Shown: piece by piece, positions 14,825 to 22,496 of the stretch
Layout: each line of letters begins with the position of its first letter
How positions within the stretch are numbered: the first letter of the stretch is position 1
Source of the DNA: Planctomycetaceae bacterium
GTDB taxonomy: Bacteria; Planctomycetota; Planctomycetia; Pirellulales; Lacipirellulaceae
DNA: 64,000 nt
Assembly (NCBI GenBank): GCA_002702655.1
Contig: PABB01000038.1
Location: 62,001 to 126,000 of the forward strand
Reading direction: 5' to 3'
Position numbers and translations under genes: made by a program
Notes under the pieces: generated by a model
What the model was told of the DNA's origin: nothing
The model's database searches: none
Seen by the model: only the letters and a program-made list of their open reading frames with translations

Positions 14825-17530
14825 TCATAGACGGCTTCCGTCAACGCGCGTGTCGACGCGAAGTCGATCTTGGTTCGCGACAGGGGCCCTTTCCGCAGCG
14901 TGCACCGGCGCGGGCGTGCGGATCTCGCCGCCGTGGCGAGCGATCAGCAGTAACAGCGGGATGGCAGTCCAACTGCATACGACTGCCGAAGGCTCGGCAA
15001 CCTGCAAACCGCTCAGTGCCGCGAGACTGCCGCCCTGGGCGAGATACGCGTCGCGCCACAGGAAGAAATCGCGTTGGTCGACCAGCCCGTCGGCGGTGGC
15101 GTCGCCAAACTCCCCGAATGAGACCTCGCTCGTGAAGTTCGCGCGAATGAGTTGATAGTCGGCCAGATCGACCAGGCCGTCGTGGTTCACGTCGGCTGTG
15201 GGCGGAGCGTACAGCTTGACGATTTCCAGCGTGTTGAGAAAACCGCGCAGCTCGCCGGCACTGACGCCTTCGACAATCAGCACCAGGTCTTGCGCCCCGG
15301 CGATCGTGAACGTATCGGCCACAAGGCTGTCGTGATTTCGCCAGGTAGCGTCGCTGTCGTGCGTGAGCGCCAGCGGGTCGAGCCCTGCGTAGTCGGTGGC
15401 CCCCGACGCGGCGTCCACCACCAGCGAGAACACGTTGTACTGTTCGCTGTCACTCGTGTTGGTGTTCTTCGCGGTGAGGAAGGCGTCGTACACGCCGTCG
15501 CTGAGCCCGCTGATGCGAACGCCGATGTCGACGCGACTGTCCTTGCCGTCGCTCACGAACAGGGCGCTGGACGCGTTGCCGGCGTACAGCCCCGAGTTGT
15601 ACGCCGAGCCGGTGGAGATCGTCCCAAACCCCGTGGCGTCCCAGTCGATCACGTCATCGTCGACGCCGCTCTTGCCCAAATCGACAGACACGCCCGTCGT
15701 TCCGCCGCGCGTGTTGACGATCCCCCCGGCCACGTCGCCGGCGACCAGATTCCACCGCACGCCGGGCAGTCCGCCCAACGCGTGTCCCGGGCTGTTCGCG
15801 CTGCCGTTCTGCACGCCGCCAAACGACAACGCAATGCCGGCGTCGGGCGACGTGAACGTGGCCCCCAGGACCTGCTCCTCGCGCACCAGCCGCGACCGCA
15901 GCAAGGGGTACGGCAGATCGGCCGCCGCGATTTCATGGTCGCCCAGCAGCGCCGCCGCGGCGCCGGCCGATTGGCCCAGCGTCATGAACACCGGCTCCAT
16001 GCGGATCGAACCGTACGCAATGTGCGTCGCACTGAGCGCCACGGGCACGATCAGATTGTCCGCCTCGCCGGGACGGGGAACCATGGCCCGATAGCTAATC
16101 GGGTACGGCCCGCCCGCGGGCGCGACCTGAATGTCGCCCTCGTTCGCCACATAGCCGTCGGCGTCGACATACCGCTGCACATGGTGAGAGTCCATGTTGT
16201 ATCCCCCCATGCCGACCGAGTCGGCGAAGAGCTCGTCCTGCCGATCCACGTCGTTCTGATCGATCGTCACGGCCCCGCTGAGCCGCCGCGCTTCGCGAAT
16301 GTAGATCTCCTCGGGCCAGTGGTCGTTGTCGACGAACTCGTCCGCGGGCAAGCCCCACTGCGACCAAGTGTTGCGAATGCTCTGCGGCACGCGGGGACTG
16401 TTCTGCAGCGTCCACACCAGTCCCAGTTGATAGTCGCGATGGGCCGCCTCCATCGCTTCGCGCGTCTCGTAGTCTGCTTCGGCGTAGTTGACGCCGAGGG
16501 CCAGGTCGTAGTTGCCGCCGATGAAGTCGGTGGAGATGCCGCCCGAGTTATTCGAATCGGTCTTGTGATTCGGCATCGCGTCGAGCTTGAAGAATCCGCT
16601 TGTTTGCCCCGCGGCGATCGAGCGAATCAGCAACTCGAAGTCGGCCTCGTCGTAGTTGGCAGGTTGGGCGATCGGCACGCGGTTGGCCGGGTCGTTGGTC
16701 AACACCATGCGGTAGTTGTAGGCCTGCAAGCGATTGTCGGGCGAACCGTCGGCCCCGCCGGCGTTGGGATTGACGCCCGGCAGCAAGCCGCTGCTTGGAT
16801 CGCCCGGCGTGACATACGGATCGATGCCGCGCCGCAACTGATTCTTCGTCGCGTGGGCCGTCTGAATGCCATTGAGCGTTTCGCCAAACTGGGCGTTCGA
16901 CTCGCGCCCGATCTGATAGGAAACGCCTGCGGCCGCCATCAGATCGCCTTCGTAGGTGGCGTCGATGAACGCCTTGCCCGTGAAAACGTCGCCGCCTTCG
17001 GTGCGAATGGACGCGATCCGCCCGTCGGTCATGACGACGCCGCCGGCGCGGTCGAGTCGCCCGCTCGCCACCGGCACGTTCGCGCTGGCGATCATCGCGT
17101 CGAAAATCGCGCGGGCCGCCTTGGGCTCGAACGTGAACATCATCCGCCGCTGGGCGTCGGGATCCAGCGGCGCTCGACTGATGTACTGTTGGCGGGTTTC
17201 CAGCGTCCACGCCGTCGGGTCGAGATAGTAGTCGTAAACGTTCTGATAGAACTCGCGCGACAGCCCGCCGATCGTGTCGCGATCGCCGATGTCGGTCCAG
17301 CCCAGGCCGTTGGCGGTCATGCCGCCCAGGTGGGCGTCGGGCGATACGATGACGACCGACTTGCCCATTCGCGCCGCTTCGATCGCCGCCGTGACCGCCG
17401 CCGACGTGCCGCCGTAGACGACCACGTCGTATTGCTGCTGGGCGCGCGCGACGTTGCCCGCGCCGGCCAGGATGCAGACGGCGAGCGTGGAACACAAAAA
17501 ACCAGCGGTGCGAAGCAAGCAGCGATGCAT
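14825..17530 (-). CDS. Secreted FAD-dependent oxidoreductase with dockerin-like C-terminus
   Basis: A 901-residue exported flavoprotein. A signal peptide (1-30) precedes an FAD_oxidored-type domain starting YDVVVYGGTSAAVTAAIEAA (Rossmann GxxxAxxxA variant), with HLGGMTANGLGWTD, FIDATYEGDLMAAAG and the C-terminal cofactor motif RMEPVFMTLGQSAGAAAA. The middle holds a beta-rich carbohydrate-binding-like region. A dockerin-like pair follows (DVNHDGLVDLADYQLIRAN, DATADGLVDQRDFFLW) and then VAEPSAVV plus a hydrophobic helix, an AEPS variant of PEP-CTERM. A further 38 charged residues follow the helix, longer than usual. Related cytosolic-looking xanthan-lyase-type flavoproteins occur in planctomycete carbohydrate loci; the substrate here is unknown. 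Confidence 0.82.
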   Translation of the reverse strand: MHRCLLRTAGFLCSTLAVCILAGAGNVARAQQQYDVVVYGGTSAAVTAAIEAARMGKSVVIVSPDAHLGGMTANGLGWTDIGDRDTIGGLSREFYQNVYDYYLDPTAWTLETRQQYISRAPLDPDAQRRMMFTFEPKAARAIFDAMIASANVPVASGRLDRAGGVVMTDGRIASIRTEGGDVFTGKAFIDATYEGDLMAAAGVSYQIGRESNAQFGETLNGIQTAHATKNQLRRGIDPYVTPGDPSSGLLPGVNPNAGGADGSPDNRLQAYNYRMVLTNDPANRVPIAQPANYDEADFELLIRSIAAGQTSGFFKLDAMPNHKTDSNNSGGISTDFIGGNYDLALGVNYAEADYETREAMEAAHRDYQLGLVWTLQNSPRVPQSIRNTWSQWGLPADEFVDNDHWPEEIYIREARRLSGAVTIDQNDVDRQDELFADSVGMGGYNMDSHHVQRYVDADGYVANEGDIQVAPAGGPYPISYRAMVPRPGEADNLIVPVALSATHIAYGSIRMEPVFMTLGQSAGAAAALLGDHEIAAADLPYPLLRSRLVREEQVLGATFTSPDAGIALSFGGVQNGSANSPGHALGGLPGVRWNLVAGDVAGGIVNTRGGTTGVSVDLGKSGVDDDVIDWDATGFGTISTGSAYNSGLYAGNASSALFVSDGKDSRVDIGVRISGLSDGVYDAFLTAKNTNTSDSEQYNVFSLVVDAASGATDYAGLDPLALTHDSDATWRNHDSLVADTFTIAGAQDLVLIVEGVSAGELRGFLNTLEIVKLYAPPTADVNHDGLVDLADYQLIRANFTSEVSFGEFGDATADGLVDQRDFFLWRDAYLAQGGSLAALSGLQVAEPSAVVCSWTAIPLLLLIARHGGEIRTPAPVHAAERAPVANQDRLRVDTRVDGSRL

Positions 17531-17604
17531 TGTCGGATTCGAACAGGCTCGAAGTTAGGACTGAACTGCGGCGAGACGCGCGCCGGACACGCCCCTGGCA
17601 CCCG

Positions 17605-18024
17605 CTAGAGCGGAGTGCCGTCTTCCAGGCGGAAAATGAATGGCTCGTTAGCTTCGGGCTTCACGTCGGCGGTCAAGCCGCTCGATTCGAAGTGGCCGTA
17701 GTGTTCGGGAATGAGCGATCGGCCCAAGGCCATTTCGCCCTCGCCGCCCGCGGGCGCGGCTCGGCTGGCGATCCGCACCTTGTTCGGGCCGATGCGAGCG
17801 CCCGGCTCGCCGGCGGGGTTTTCCAGCGCGAACTTGCCGTCCACGATCGTTCCGCGCGCCGGCGGCCCGTTGGCGGGCTGAAACATGATCACCCCGGCGG
17901 CCAACGGCTCGCCCTGGTACAACACCTCGCCGCTCACGGGAACGTAGTCTGACTCTTGGCAACCGGCCGCGGCGGCCAGCGCCATGGCGGCAATCACGCC
18001 CAGGGACTTGCGACTCGCCATCAC
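17605..18024 (-). CDS. Small lipoprotein, carboxypeptidase-regulatory-like fold
   Basis: A 139-residue predicted lipoprotein: N-terminal MASRKSLGVIAAMALAAAAGC gives a lipobox with the acylated Cys at about residue 22, followed by VSGEVLYQGEPLAAGVIMFQP. This is the pattern of small planctomycete beta-sandwich lipoproteins that sit next to DUF1559 genes. The start overlaps the stop of the DUF1559 gene by four bases; ATG 18024 and 18021 are equivalent choices. It is part of the sigma-FecR-DUF1559 transcript. Role unknown, probably envelope-associated. Confidence 0.78.
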   Translation of the reverse strand: MMASRKSLGVIAAMALAAAAGCQESDYVPVSGEVLYQGEPLAAGVIMFQPANGPPARGTIVDGKFALENPAGEPGARIGPNKVRIASRAAPAGGEGEMALGRSLIPEHYGHFESSGLTADVKPEANEPFIFRLEDGTPL

Positions 18025-18932
18025 AGCGTCCCCTCCGCAACGAGTTCCCCTTCATTGACCGTGCAGACCGCCCGGTAGGCGTTCAAGTCGACGTCGTCCA
18101 CGACAAATCGCACGCTGGCGTCGGCGATCGCGAAGTTGGCGCCGCCGGGATGGAAACTACCAAACGGCAAATGGTTGTACGGCACCGCGTCCGCGAGACG
18201 ATCAATCGGCGCGTTGGGCACGTACTCGGCGACCTTCAGCACATAGGACGGCCGCTCGTTCACATTGCCCAGCGCCGGCGCGCCGCCGATCCACGTGCGA
18301 ATGTTCCCGGGCAATTCGTGGTAGGGTCCCGGAAAGCGATCGGTGTGGACGAATTCGCCCAGCGACAACGTATTGGACGTGCCGTCGGTAAACTCCTTCA
18401 ACCGGCGCGGCTCATCGCCCCAGGTGAACGCCCCGTTGAGCGGAATGTCGCCGTATCCGGGCGTTGTCCACCGCTCTTGCCGAGCCCGCGGAATACTCGG
18501 CAGGAAGGCCCCTCCGACCGCCTGGTAGGTCGTGATGGCGCCGTTGCGATTGCCGTCGTCGAACTGCGGATCGCCCGCGTAGTCGGGGCAGAGGTACGTA
18601 TCGATCACAACCGTACGAACCGTTGCGATTTCTGGCGAACTTTCCAGGTCAATCTGCTGATAGATGCTGTCTTGTTCGATGTACGGCAGCAAATAGGTAA
18701 ACAGGCCGTGCTTGGCCAGCCCCGGACTGCCCGGCGGCAGATCGCCGTCGTGCGACGAAGCGTAGTTCTGAATCGCGATCGCCTGCTGGCGCAGTTTGTT
18801 CGTGCAACTGGACCGCCGCGCCGCTTCGCGGGCCGCCTGAACGGCAGGCAGCAACAGCGCCACCAGCGCGCCGATGATCGCGATCACGACCAACAACTCG
18901 ACCAACGTAAATGCTCGGTAGGACCGAATCAT
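18021..18932 (-). CDS. DUF1559 prepilin-like secreted protein
   Basis: A 303-residue member of the planctomycete-expanded DUF1559 (SBP_bac_10-like) family. It begins MIRSYRAFTLVELLVVIAIIGAL, a type IV prepilin methylation site (FTLVE) with hydrophobic helix, followed by LLPAVQAAREAARRSSC. The C-terminal FGSFHPGGANFAIADASVRFV is the family hallmark. Function is unknown, but the prepilin start implies processing by a prepilin peptidase and export in a pseudopilin-like manner. It overlaps both neighbours by four bases, so it belongs to a tight four-gene unit with the ECF sigma factor. Confidence 0.9.
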   Translation of the reverse strand: MIRSYRAFTLVELLVVIAIIGALVALLLPAVQAAREAARRSSCTNKLRQQAIAIQNYASSHDGDLPPGSPGLAKHGLFTYLLPYIEQDSIYQQIDLESSPEIATVRTVVIDTYLCPDYAGDPQFDDGNRNGAITTYQAVGGAFLPSIPRARQERWTTPGYGDIPLNGAFTWGDEPRRLKEFTDGTSNTLSLGEFVHTDRFPGPYHELPGNIRTWIGGAPALGNVNERPSYVLKVAEYVPNAPIDRLADAVPYNHLPFGSFHPGGANFAIADASVRFVVDDVDLNAYRAVCTVNEGELVAEGTL

Positions 18933-20716
18933 ATCGCCGCCTCGTTTCCGTTACCGTTGCCGCGCCGCAAGTCGTCCGTGCCGTGCGTCGTGGGAGCGGG
19001 GCGGCCGTTGTGGGCGCGATCGGGACTCCCGCCGCGGGCGGGCGGCTCCGACGCGCGCATGATTTGCACGTGCTGCTTGATCTCGTCCAGCGACAGGGCT
19101 CGGTCGTAGACGGCCAACTCGTCCAGATGCCCGACGAACGGCCGCACCGTGCCGAACGAGAACAACTGTCCGATGATCAGGTTCAATCCCGCGGGCAAGT
19201 CCGTTGCATCGCGCGCTTCGGCGACCTGCTCGCCGTTGATGTACAGACGCATCCATTCGCCGTCTTTCGTCACGGCCAGATGCTGCCAGACCTGCGCCCG
19301 GTAGAAGACGCTCGAGAAACAAGACGTCCCGCCCTGCTGGTCGCTCGGGGGGCTGCGATGCAGGAACCGGATGGCCTTGGACATGCCTTCCGGCGGCGCG
19401 TTCGCTCCATGCAACTCGAGCAGCATGGCGTGCAGGTCGACTTCGCCCTGCTCGTCGACGTCGCGCTGCACGAGCGCCGCGATCGTGCCCCACTGAAAGT
19501 GGCTGGGCTTGACCCATACCTCGAACGAGTAGTCGCCGGCCAGCTCGTCGAACGGCTCGACGGCCGTAAAACACGCCGCGTCGTCGCGAATCACGAACTC
19601 GGCCACGCCGTCGCCGTCGCGATGCACGACCCGCACGCCGTCGCCTGCGATGGCCAGGGCGTGCCGGGCGCCCATTTCGTTGGGCACGCGGCTCGCGTCG
19701 TCGTCCTCGAAGCGGTAATACGCAACCGGCTGGGCCGCTTCGATCGCCGCGACATAATCCGGCGACACGTGAATGCGGTCCGACGCCATCAGCAGTTCGA
19801 AGTCGAACGCTTGAGAATCGGCTCGCAGCTCGGCCATATGCAGATCGGACCGAGCGCCGCGCCGCACGCGCAGGCCGCGCCCGGCCGCAATCATTTTGCG
19901 ATTCCCCTCGACGGAATCGACAAGCTCGGCGTCCCCTTCGAAGGCGTAGACGAACGCGTCGTCGCCGTGGCCGTCGATGCCGACATACGAGTCGGGACCA
20001 ATCTGGACGGTCGCCAAAGACAGCCGCAGTTCGAACGGGCGATCGCCGTGATTCGTCACGATCAACCGGCCGTACTTCAGGGACGGCACGCCGTCCTCGT
20101 CGATCGCCAGCAGCGCGGGCCCCTTGAGCCGCATACTGGCGCCGCGATCGAAGTCGACTTCGGCCACGCCGTCGAACAGCGTCACGCTGCGCCCCGCCTG
20201 GAGCGAGTCGCCCGCATTGATCGCATGGCCGGCGTGCGAATCGATGAGGAAACTCGTGTTGCTCACCAGCCGGGCCACCGGCGATTGCGGCTGGGCCGCA
20301 TCGTCGCGCGAAGCGGCAACCGGCGGCTGATCGACTTGCCCGCGGCGCGAGTTGGCCATAAAGGCCGCCGCCACGGCCAACACCAGAGCCGCCGCCACGG
20401 CTTCCCACTTGAGGATCCAGGACGAGCCGCTCGGTCGCGACTTGCGCAGCGGGTGCACCGCCGCGTCCGGCGCCGAGGTCCCCTCGCGGTCCGAGGCGCC
20501 CTGCCCGATCAGTCCGTCCAGCGCCGGCATACTCGCCCTGACTTCCCACTCCAGATCCGACATCTGCGCAAGCACGTCCACGACATATCTGCGAGCGTCT
20601 TCGTCGCTGCGCACCAGCTCGTCCAGCCAGCGGCACTGGGCTTCGGACGCGTCGCCCGACGACATGGCGACGACTACGCGACAGATTTCTCGTCGCAACT
20701 GGCGATGGCTGTCCAC
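18929..20716 (-). CDS. FecR-like putative anti-sigma protein with LamG domain
   Basis: A 595-residue membrane protein. The cytoplasmic N-terminus (1-100) resembles planctomycete anti-sigma regions (WLDELVRSDEDARRYVVDVLAQM). One transmembrane helix lies at about 103-121 (WEAVAAALVLAVAAAFMA). The periplasmic part has a FecR-like domain (about 165-290, SVTLFDGVAEVDFDRGASMRLKGPA) and a concanavalin/LamG domain (about 340-560, VAYYRFEDD, YSFEVWVKPSHFQWG, LRLYINGEQVAEA-like strand). It starts 18 bp after the ECF sigma gene and overlaps DUF1559, which supports a sigma-regulator pairing. The LamG domain suggests glycan sensing at the surface; that is inference. Confidence 0.85.
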   Translation of the reverse strand: MDSHRQLRREICRVVVAMSSGDASEAQCRWLDELVRSDEDARRYVVDVLAQMSDLEWEVRASMPALDGLIGQGASDREGTSAPDAAVHPLRKSRPSGSSWILKWEAVAAALVLAVAAAFMANSRRGQVDQPPVAASRDDAAQPQSPVARLVSNTSFLIDSHAGHAINAGDSLQAGRSVTLFDGVAEVDFDRGASMRLKGPALLAIDEDGVPSLKYGRLIVTNHGDRPFELRLSLATVQIGPDSYVGIDGHGDDAFVYAFEGDAELVDSVEGNRKMIAAGRGLRVRRGARSDLHMAELRADSQAFDFELLMASDRIHVSPDYVAAIEAAQPVAYYRFEDDDASRVPNEMGARHALAIAGDGVRVVHRDGDGVAEFVIRDDAACFTAVEPFDELAGDYSFEVWVKPSHFQWGTIAALVQRDVDEQGEVDLHAMLLELHGANAPPEGMSKAIRFLHRSPPSDQQGGTSCFSSVFYRAQVWQHLAVTKDGEWMRLYINGEQVAEARDATDLPAGLNLIIGQLFSFGTVRPFVGHLDELAVYDRALSLDEIKQHVQIMRASEPPARGGSPDRAHNGRPAPTTHGTDDLRRGNGNGNEAAI

Positions 20717-20734
20717 GCGGAAGCTCCTTCTGCC

Positions 20735-21250
20735 CTACGAGGTTTTCCGCTGGACGCACGTCAGCAGCAGTTCGTGAATTCTTGCCAAAGCACGGTAGAC
20801 CGATGCGAGCGATCGCCCAATCGTGGTGGCGATCTCGGGCGGCTTGCAGTCGGCGTAGTACCGCCGTTCGATGAGGACGCGATCGTCCGGCTGCAGCGCC
20901 TCAAGGCACTCCAGCAGGGCGTCGATCCGGGCGTTCGGGTCGTCCTCACGCCGCTGAAACTCGGCCGAGAGCATTTCCAAAGCCTCGTCCGAAAACGTCT
21001 TGCTGCGCTGACTCTTCTCGCGGCACTTGCGCACCTCGAACATGGCAATCTGACATGCCCAGGAGAAGAAATTGCTGCCCGCCTCGAACTGGTCGAACTT
21101 GTTCCACAGCACCAAGCTCGTGCTCTGAAACACGTCGTTGGCGTCACTGGCAACCGGCGTCAACGTCCGGATGTATCCGTACAGCCGCCTGGAATTCCGT
21201 GTGAACTCCAGGATGAATTCGTTGTACCGTGGGTCGGGGCCGCTGCTCAC
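20735..21250 (-). CDS. ECF RNA polymerase sigma factor (planctomycete/verrucomicrobial type)
   Basis: A 171-residue sigma-70 family factor. Region 2 is visible as YGYIRTLTPVASDANDVFQSTSLVLWNKFDQF, with SNFFSWACQIAMFEVRK. Region 4 is ALQPDDRVLIERRYYADCKPPEIATTIGRSLASVYRALARIHELL. It precedes the FecR/LamG gene by 18 bp, an arrangement common in planctomycetes where the downstream membrane protein holds the sigma factor inactive. Its targets may include the downstream PEP-CTERM genes on the same strand, but no shared promoter motif was established. Confidence 0.9.
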   Translation of the reverse strand: MSSGPDPRYNEFILEFTRNSRRLYGYIRTLTPVASDANDVFQSTSLVLWNKFDQFEAGSNFFSWACQIAMFEVRKCREKSQRSKTFSDEALEMLSAEFQRREDDPNARIDALLECLEALQPDDRVLIERRYYADCKPPEIATTIGRSLASVYRALARIHELLLTCVQRKTS

Positions 21251-21563
21251 GCCTGTGTTCCTGTTGATCGCCGCGGGTCAATTCGATTCCGGTCGGCGGG
21301 TCGCCTGAGAGGCCAAGCCGACAACGCGACCGCCAGATGAGCGACGCGCTGGCCCGCCGGACGAACCGCCGCGCTAGTTTTCGCTTCGCCGGTGATTGAT
21401 GAACAGGCGAAAAGTCAATCGGTGGTGAGCAGCTGCCCCGCGCTAACCCCGACATTGGCATACCCGGCGAGGGCCGGAATTTTCTCAGAGAAATTCGAAA
21501 CTGGGCGAATTCGGCCCCCGTGGCGCCACGGGGCGACTCGCAGCGACAGCCTTGGGGCCAGCG
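21251..21563. other. Intergenic region between ECF sigma gene and hsp20 terminator
   Basis: About 310 bases without a credible gene. It must hold the promoter of the ECF sigma operon (reading leftward from 21250), but I see no convincing -35/-10 pair. GC content is lower around 21470-21520 (AATTTTCTCAGAGAAATTCGAAA), which includes a short palindrome TTTCTCAGAGAAA at 21482-21494. Confidence 0.4.
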
Positions 21564-21606
21564 CAAAAAACACCGGGCCGCGCAACCGTTGGGTTGCGCG
21601 GCCCGG
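21564..21606 (-). terminator. Intrinsic terminator of hsp20
   Basis: A perfect 15-bp stem (21573-21587 with 21592-21606) and a 4-base loop lie just downstream of the hsp20 stop on the minus strand. A run of six T residues follows on that strand (A-tract at 21565-21570 on plus). This is a strong Rho-independent terminator, oriented for hsp20. Confidence 0.92.
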
Positions 21607-21642
21607 GCGTTGGGTCGACATTACTCGATGGCGCTGGTGCGC

Positions 21643-22074
21643 TTACTTGATCTCGATCCGCTTGGGGAGCGTCTCGGGCTTCTTCGAGACCGTCACGTGC
21701 AGCACGCCGCTGTCGAGTTCCGCCGTGATCGAATCGGGGTCAACCGAATCGGGCAGCGTGACCGTATGGGTCAGCTGGCCGTAGCGGCGCTGATCGATCA
21801 GACCCTTGCGCTCCTCGCTCGGCGATTTGCGGTCGGTCACGATCTTCAGCGCGCCCTTCTCGAACGTCAGCTCCACGTCTTCGCGAGCGACGCCGGGGAC
21901 GTCCAATTCCACATGCAGGGCGTTCTCGTCTTCCCACATGCTGCCCGGGACGTAGAACGGCTGAACGCCGCGCACGCCGGTCGGTCCGAAGAACTGGTCG
22001 ATCATCGAGTTGAACTCGCCCCACGACCCGGGGACGAACTCACGCAAACGATTTTTGGCCACAGCGTTGGACAT
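21643..22074 (-). CDS. Small heat-shock protein Hsp20 (alpha-crystallin family)
   Basis: ATP-independent holdase of 143 residues. The alpha-crystallin domain spans about 38-137 (MWEDENALHVELDVPGVAREDVELTFEKGALKI, written here by its DVPGV core), with the loop SEERKGLIDQRRYG and the conserved AELDSGVLHVTV. The C-terminal IEI is the IXI anchoring motif. ATG 22074 has a strong Shine-Dalgarno (AAGGAGGG, 8 bases upstream). A sigma-54-type promoter is visible about 140 bases upstream and a strong terminator follows, so this is a monocistronic stress gene. Use of sigma-54 for an hsp20 gene is noteworthy. Confidence 0.95.
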   Translation of the reverse strand: MSNAVAKNRLREFVPGSWGEFNSMIDQFFGPTGVRGVQPFYVPGSMWEDENALHVELDVPGVAREDVELTFEKGALKIVTDRKSPSEERKGLIDQRRYGQLTHTVTLPDSVDPDSITAELDSGVLHVTVSKKPETLPKRIEIK

Positions 22075-22214
22075 GGTGATACCCTCCTTCTTTGCTTGAA
22101 ACTCTTCGGCAAACCTGGTCACGAAGCCGCCGCGAGTTGACCCTCGCATTGGCGAGTCCCGAATGCTGCGGCCGCGGTCCGCAGCGACGGGGTGATGGTT
22201 TCGCAAGAGTAGAA

Positions 22215-22230
22215 AGCAACGTCCGTGCCA
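22215..22230 (-). promoter_or_regulatory. Sigma-54 (-24/-12) promoter upstream of hsp20
   Basis: Read on the minus strand, TTGGCACGGACGTTGCTT (22231 down to 22214) matches the RpoN consensus TGGCACG-N4-TTGCW at every conserved position, with GG at -24 (22229-22228) and GC at -12 (22217-22216). Expected transcription start is near 22204, leaving a leader of about 130 bases before the hsp20 ATG. No competing gene lies on this strand nearby. Confidence 0.8.
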
Positions 22231-22326
22231 ATCAGCCCAGGCCCGCGCCGGGCGGCAAAGGACTCGCGCAACACATTACCCTACAAGAGTTTGCGACACA
22301 TCCGGAAATGGCGAGTCACCGCGAAA

Positions 22327-22341
22327 CTGCCAACGCGGCAG
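22327..22341. promoter_or_regulatory. Dyad CTGCC-N5-GGCAG upstream of the sigma-54 promoter
   Basis: A perfect 5-bp inverted repeat, CTGCCAACGCGGCAG, sits about 100 bases upstream of the -24 element of the hsp20 promoter, at a distance where bacterial enhancer-binding proteins usually bind. A short direct repeat GCGACAC also occurs on either side (near 22290 and 22356). Its role as an activator site is inference from position only. Confidence 0.35.
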
Positions 22342-22426
22342 GTGCAATCTTGGCAGCGCGACACTCATTCGCTCGGCGGGCTGCCATTTTGGCGCCACGG
22401 CGGAACAGGCGGCGCAGCGGCGCACG

Positions 22427-22455
22427 AAAAAAGCCTCGGCCGGTGCAGCCGAGGC
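22427..22455 (-). terminator. Intrinsic terminator of the 22497-23480 gene
   Basis: GCCTCGGC (22433-22440) pairs with GCCGAGGC (22448-22455) around a 7-base loop. On the minus strand the stem is followed by six T residues (A-tract 22427-22432). It lies about 40 bases after the stop of the upstream minus-strand gene. Confidence 0.88.
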
Positions 22456-22496
22456 TTTGCTTCGTTGCGTGTGACGCGGGCGCGATCGCCGCCGCG

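Noticed and set aside
15152..17608. Very long open frame antisense to the flavoprotein gene
   Set aside because: Arg/Val/Gly-rich composition, no domain, no ribosome site; a GC-rich shadow of the real gene on the minus strand.
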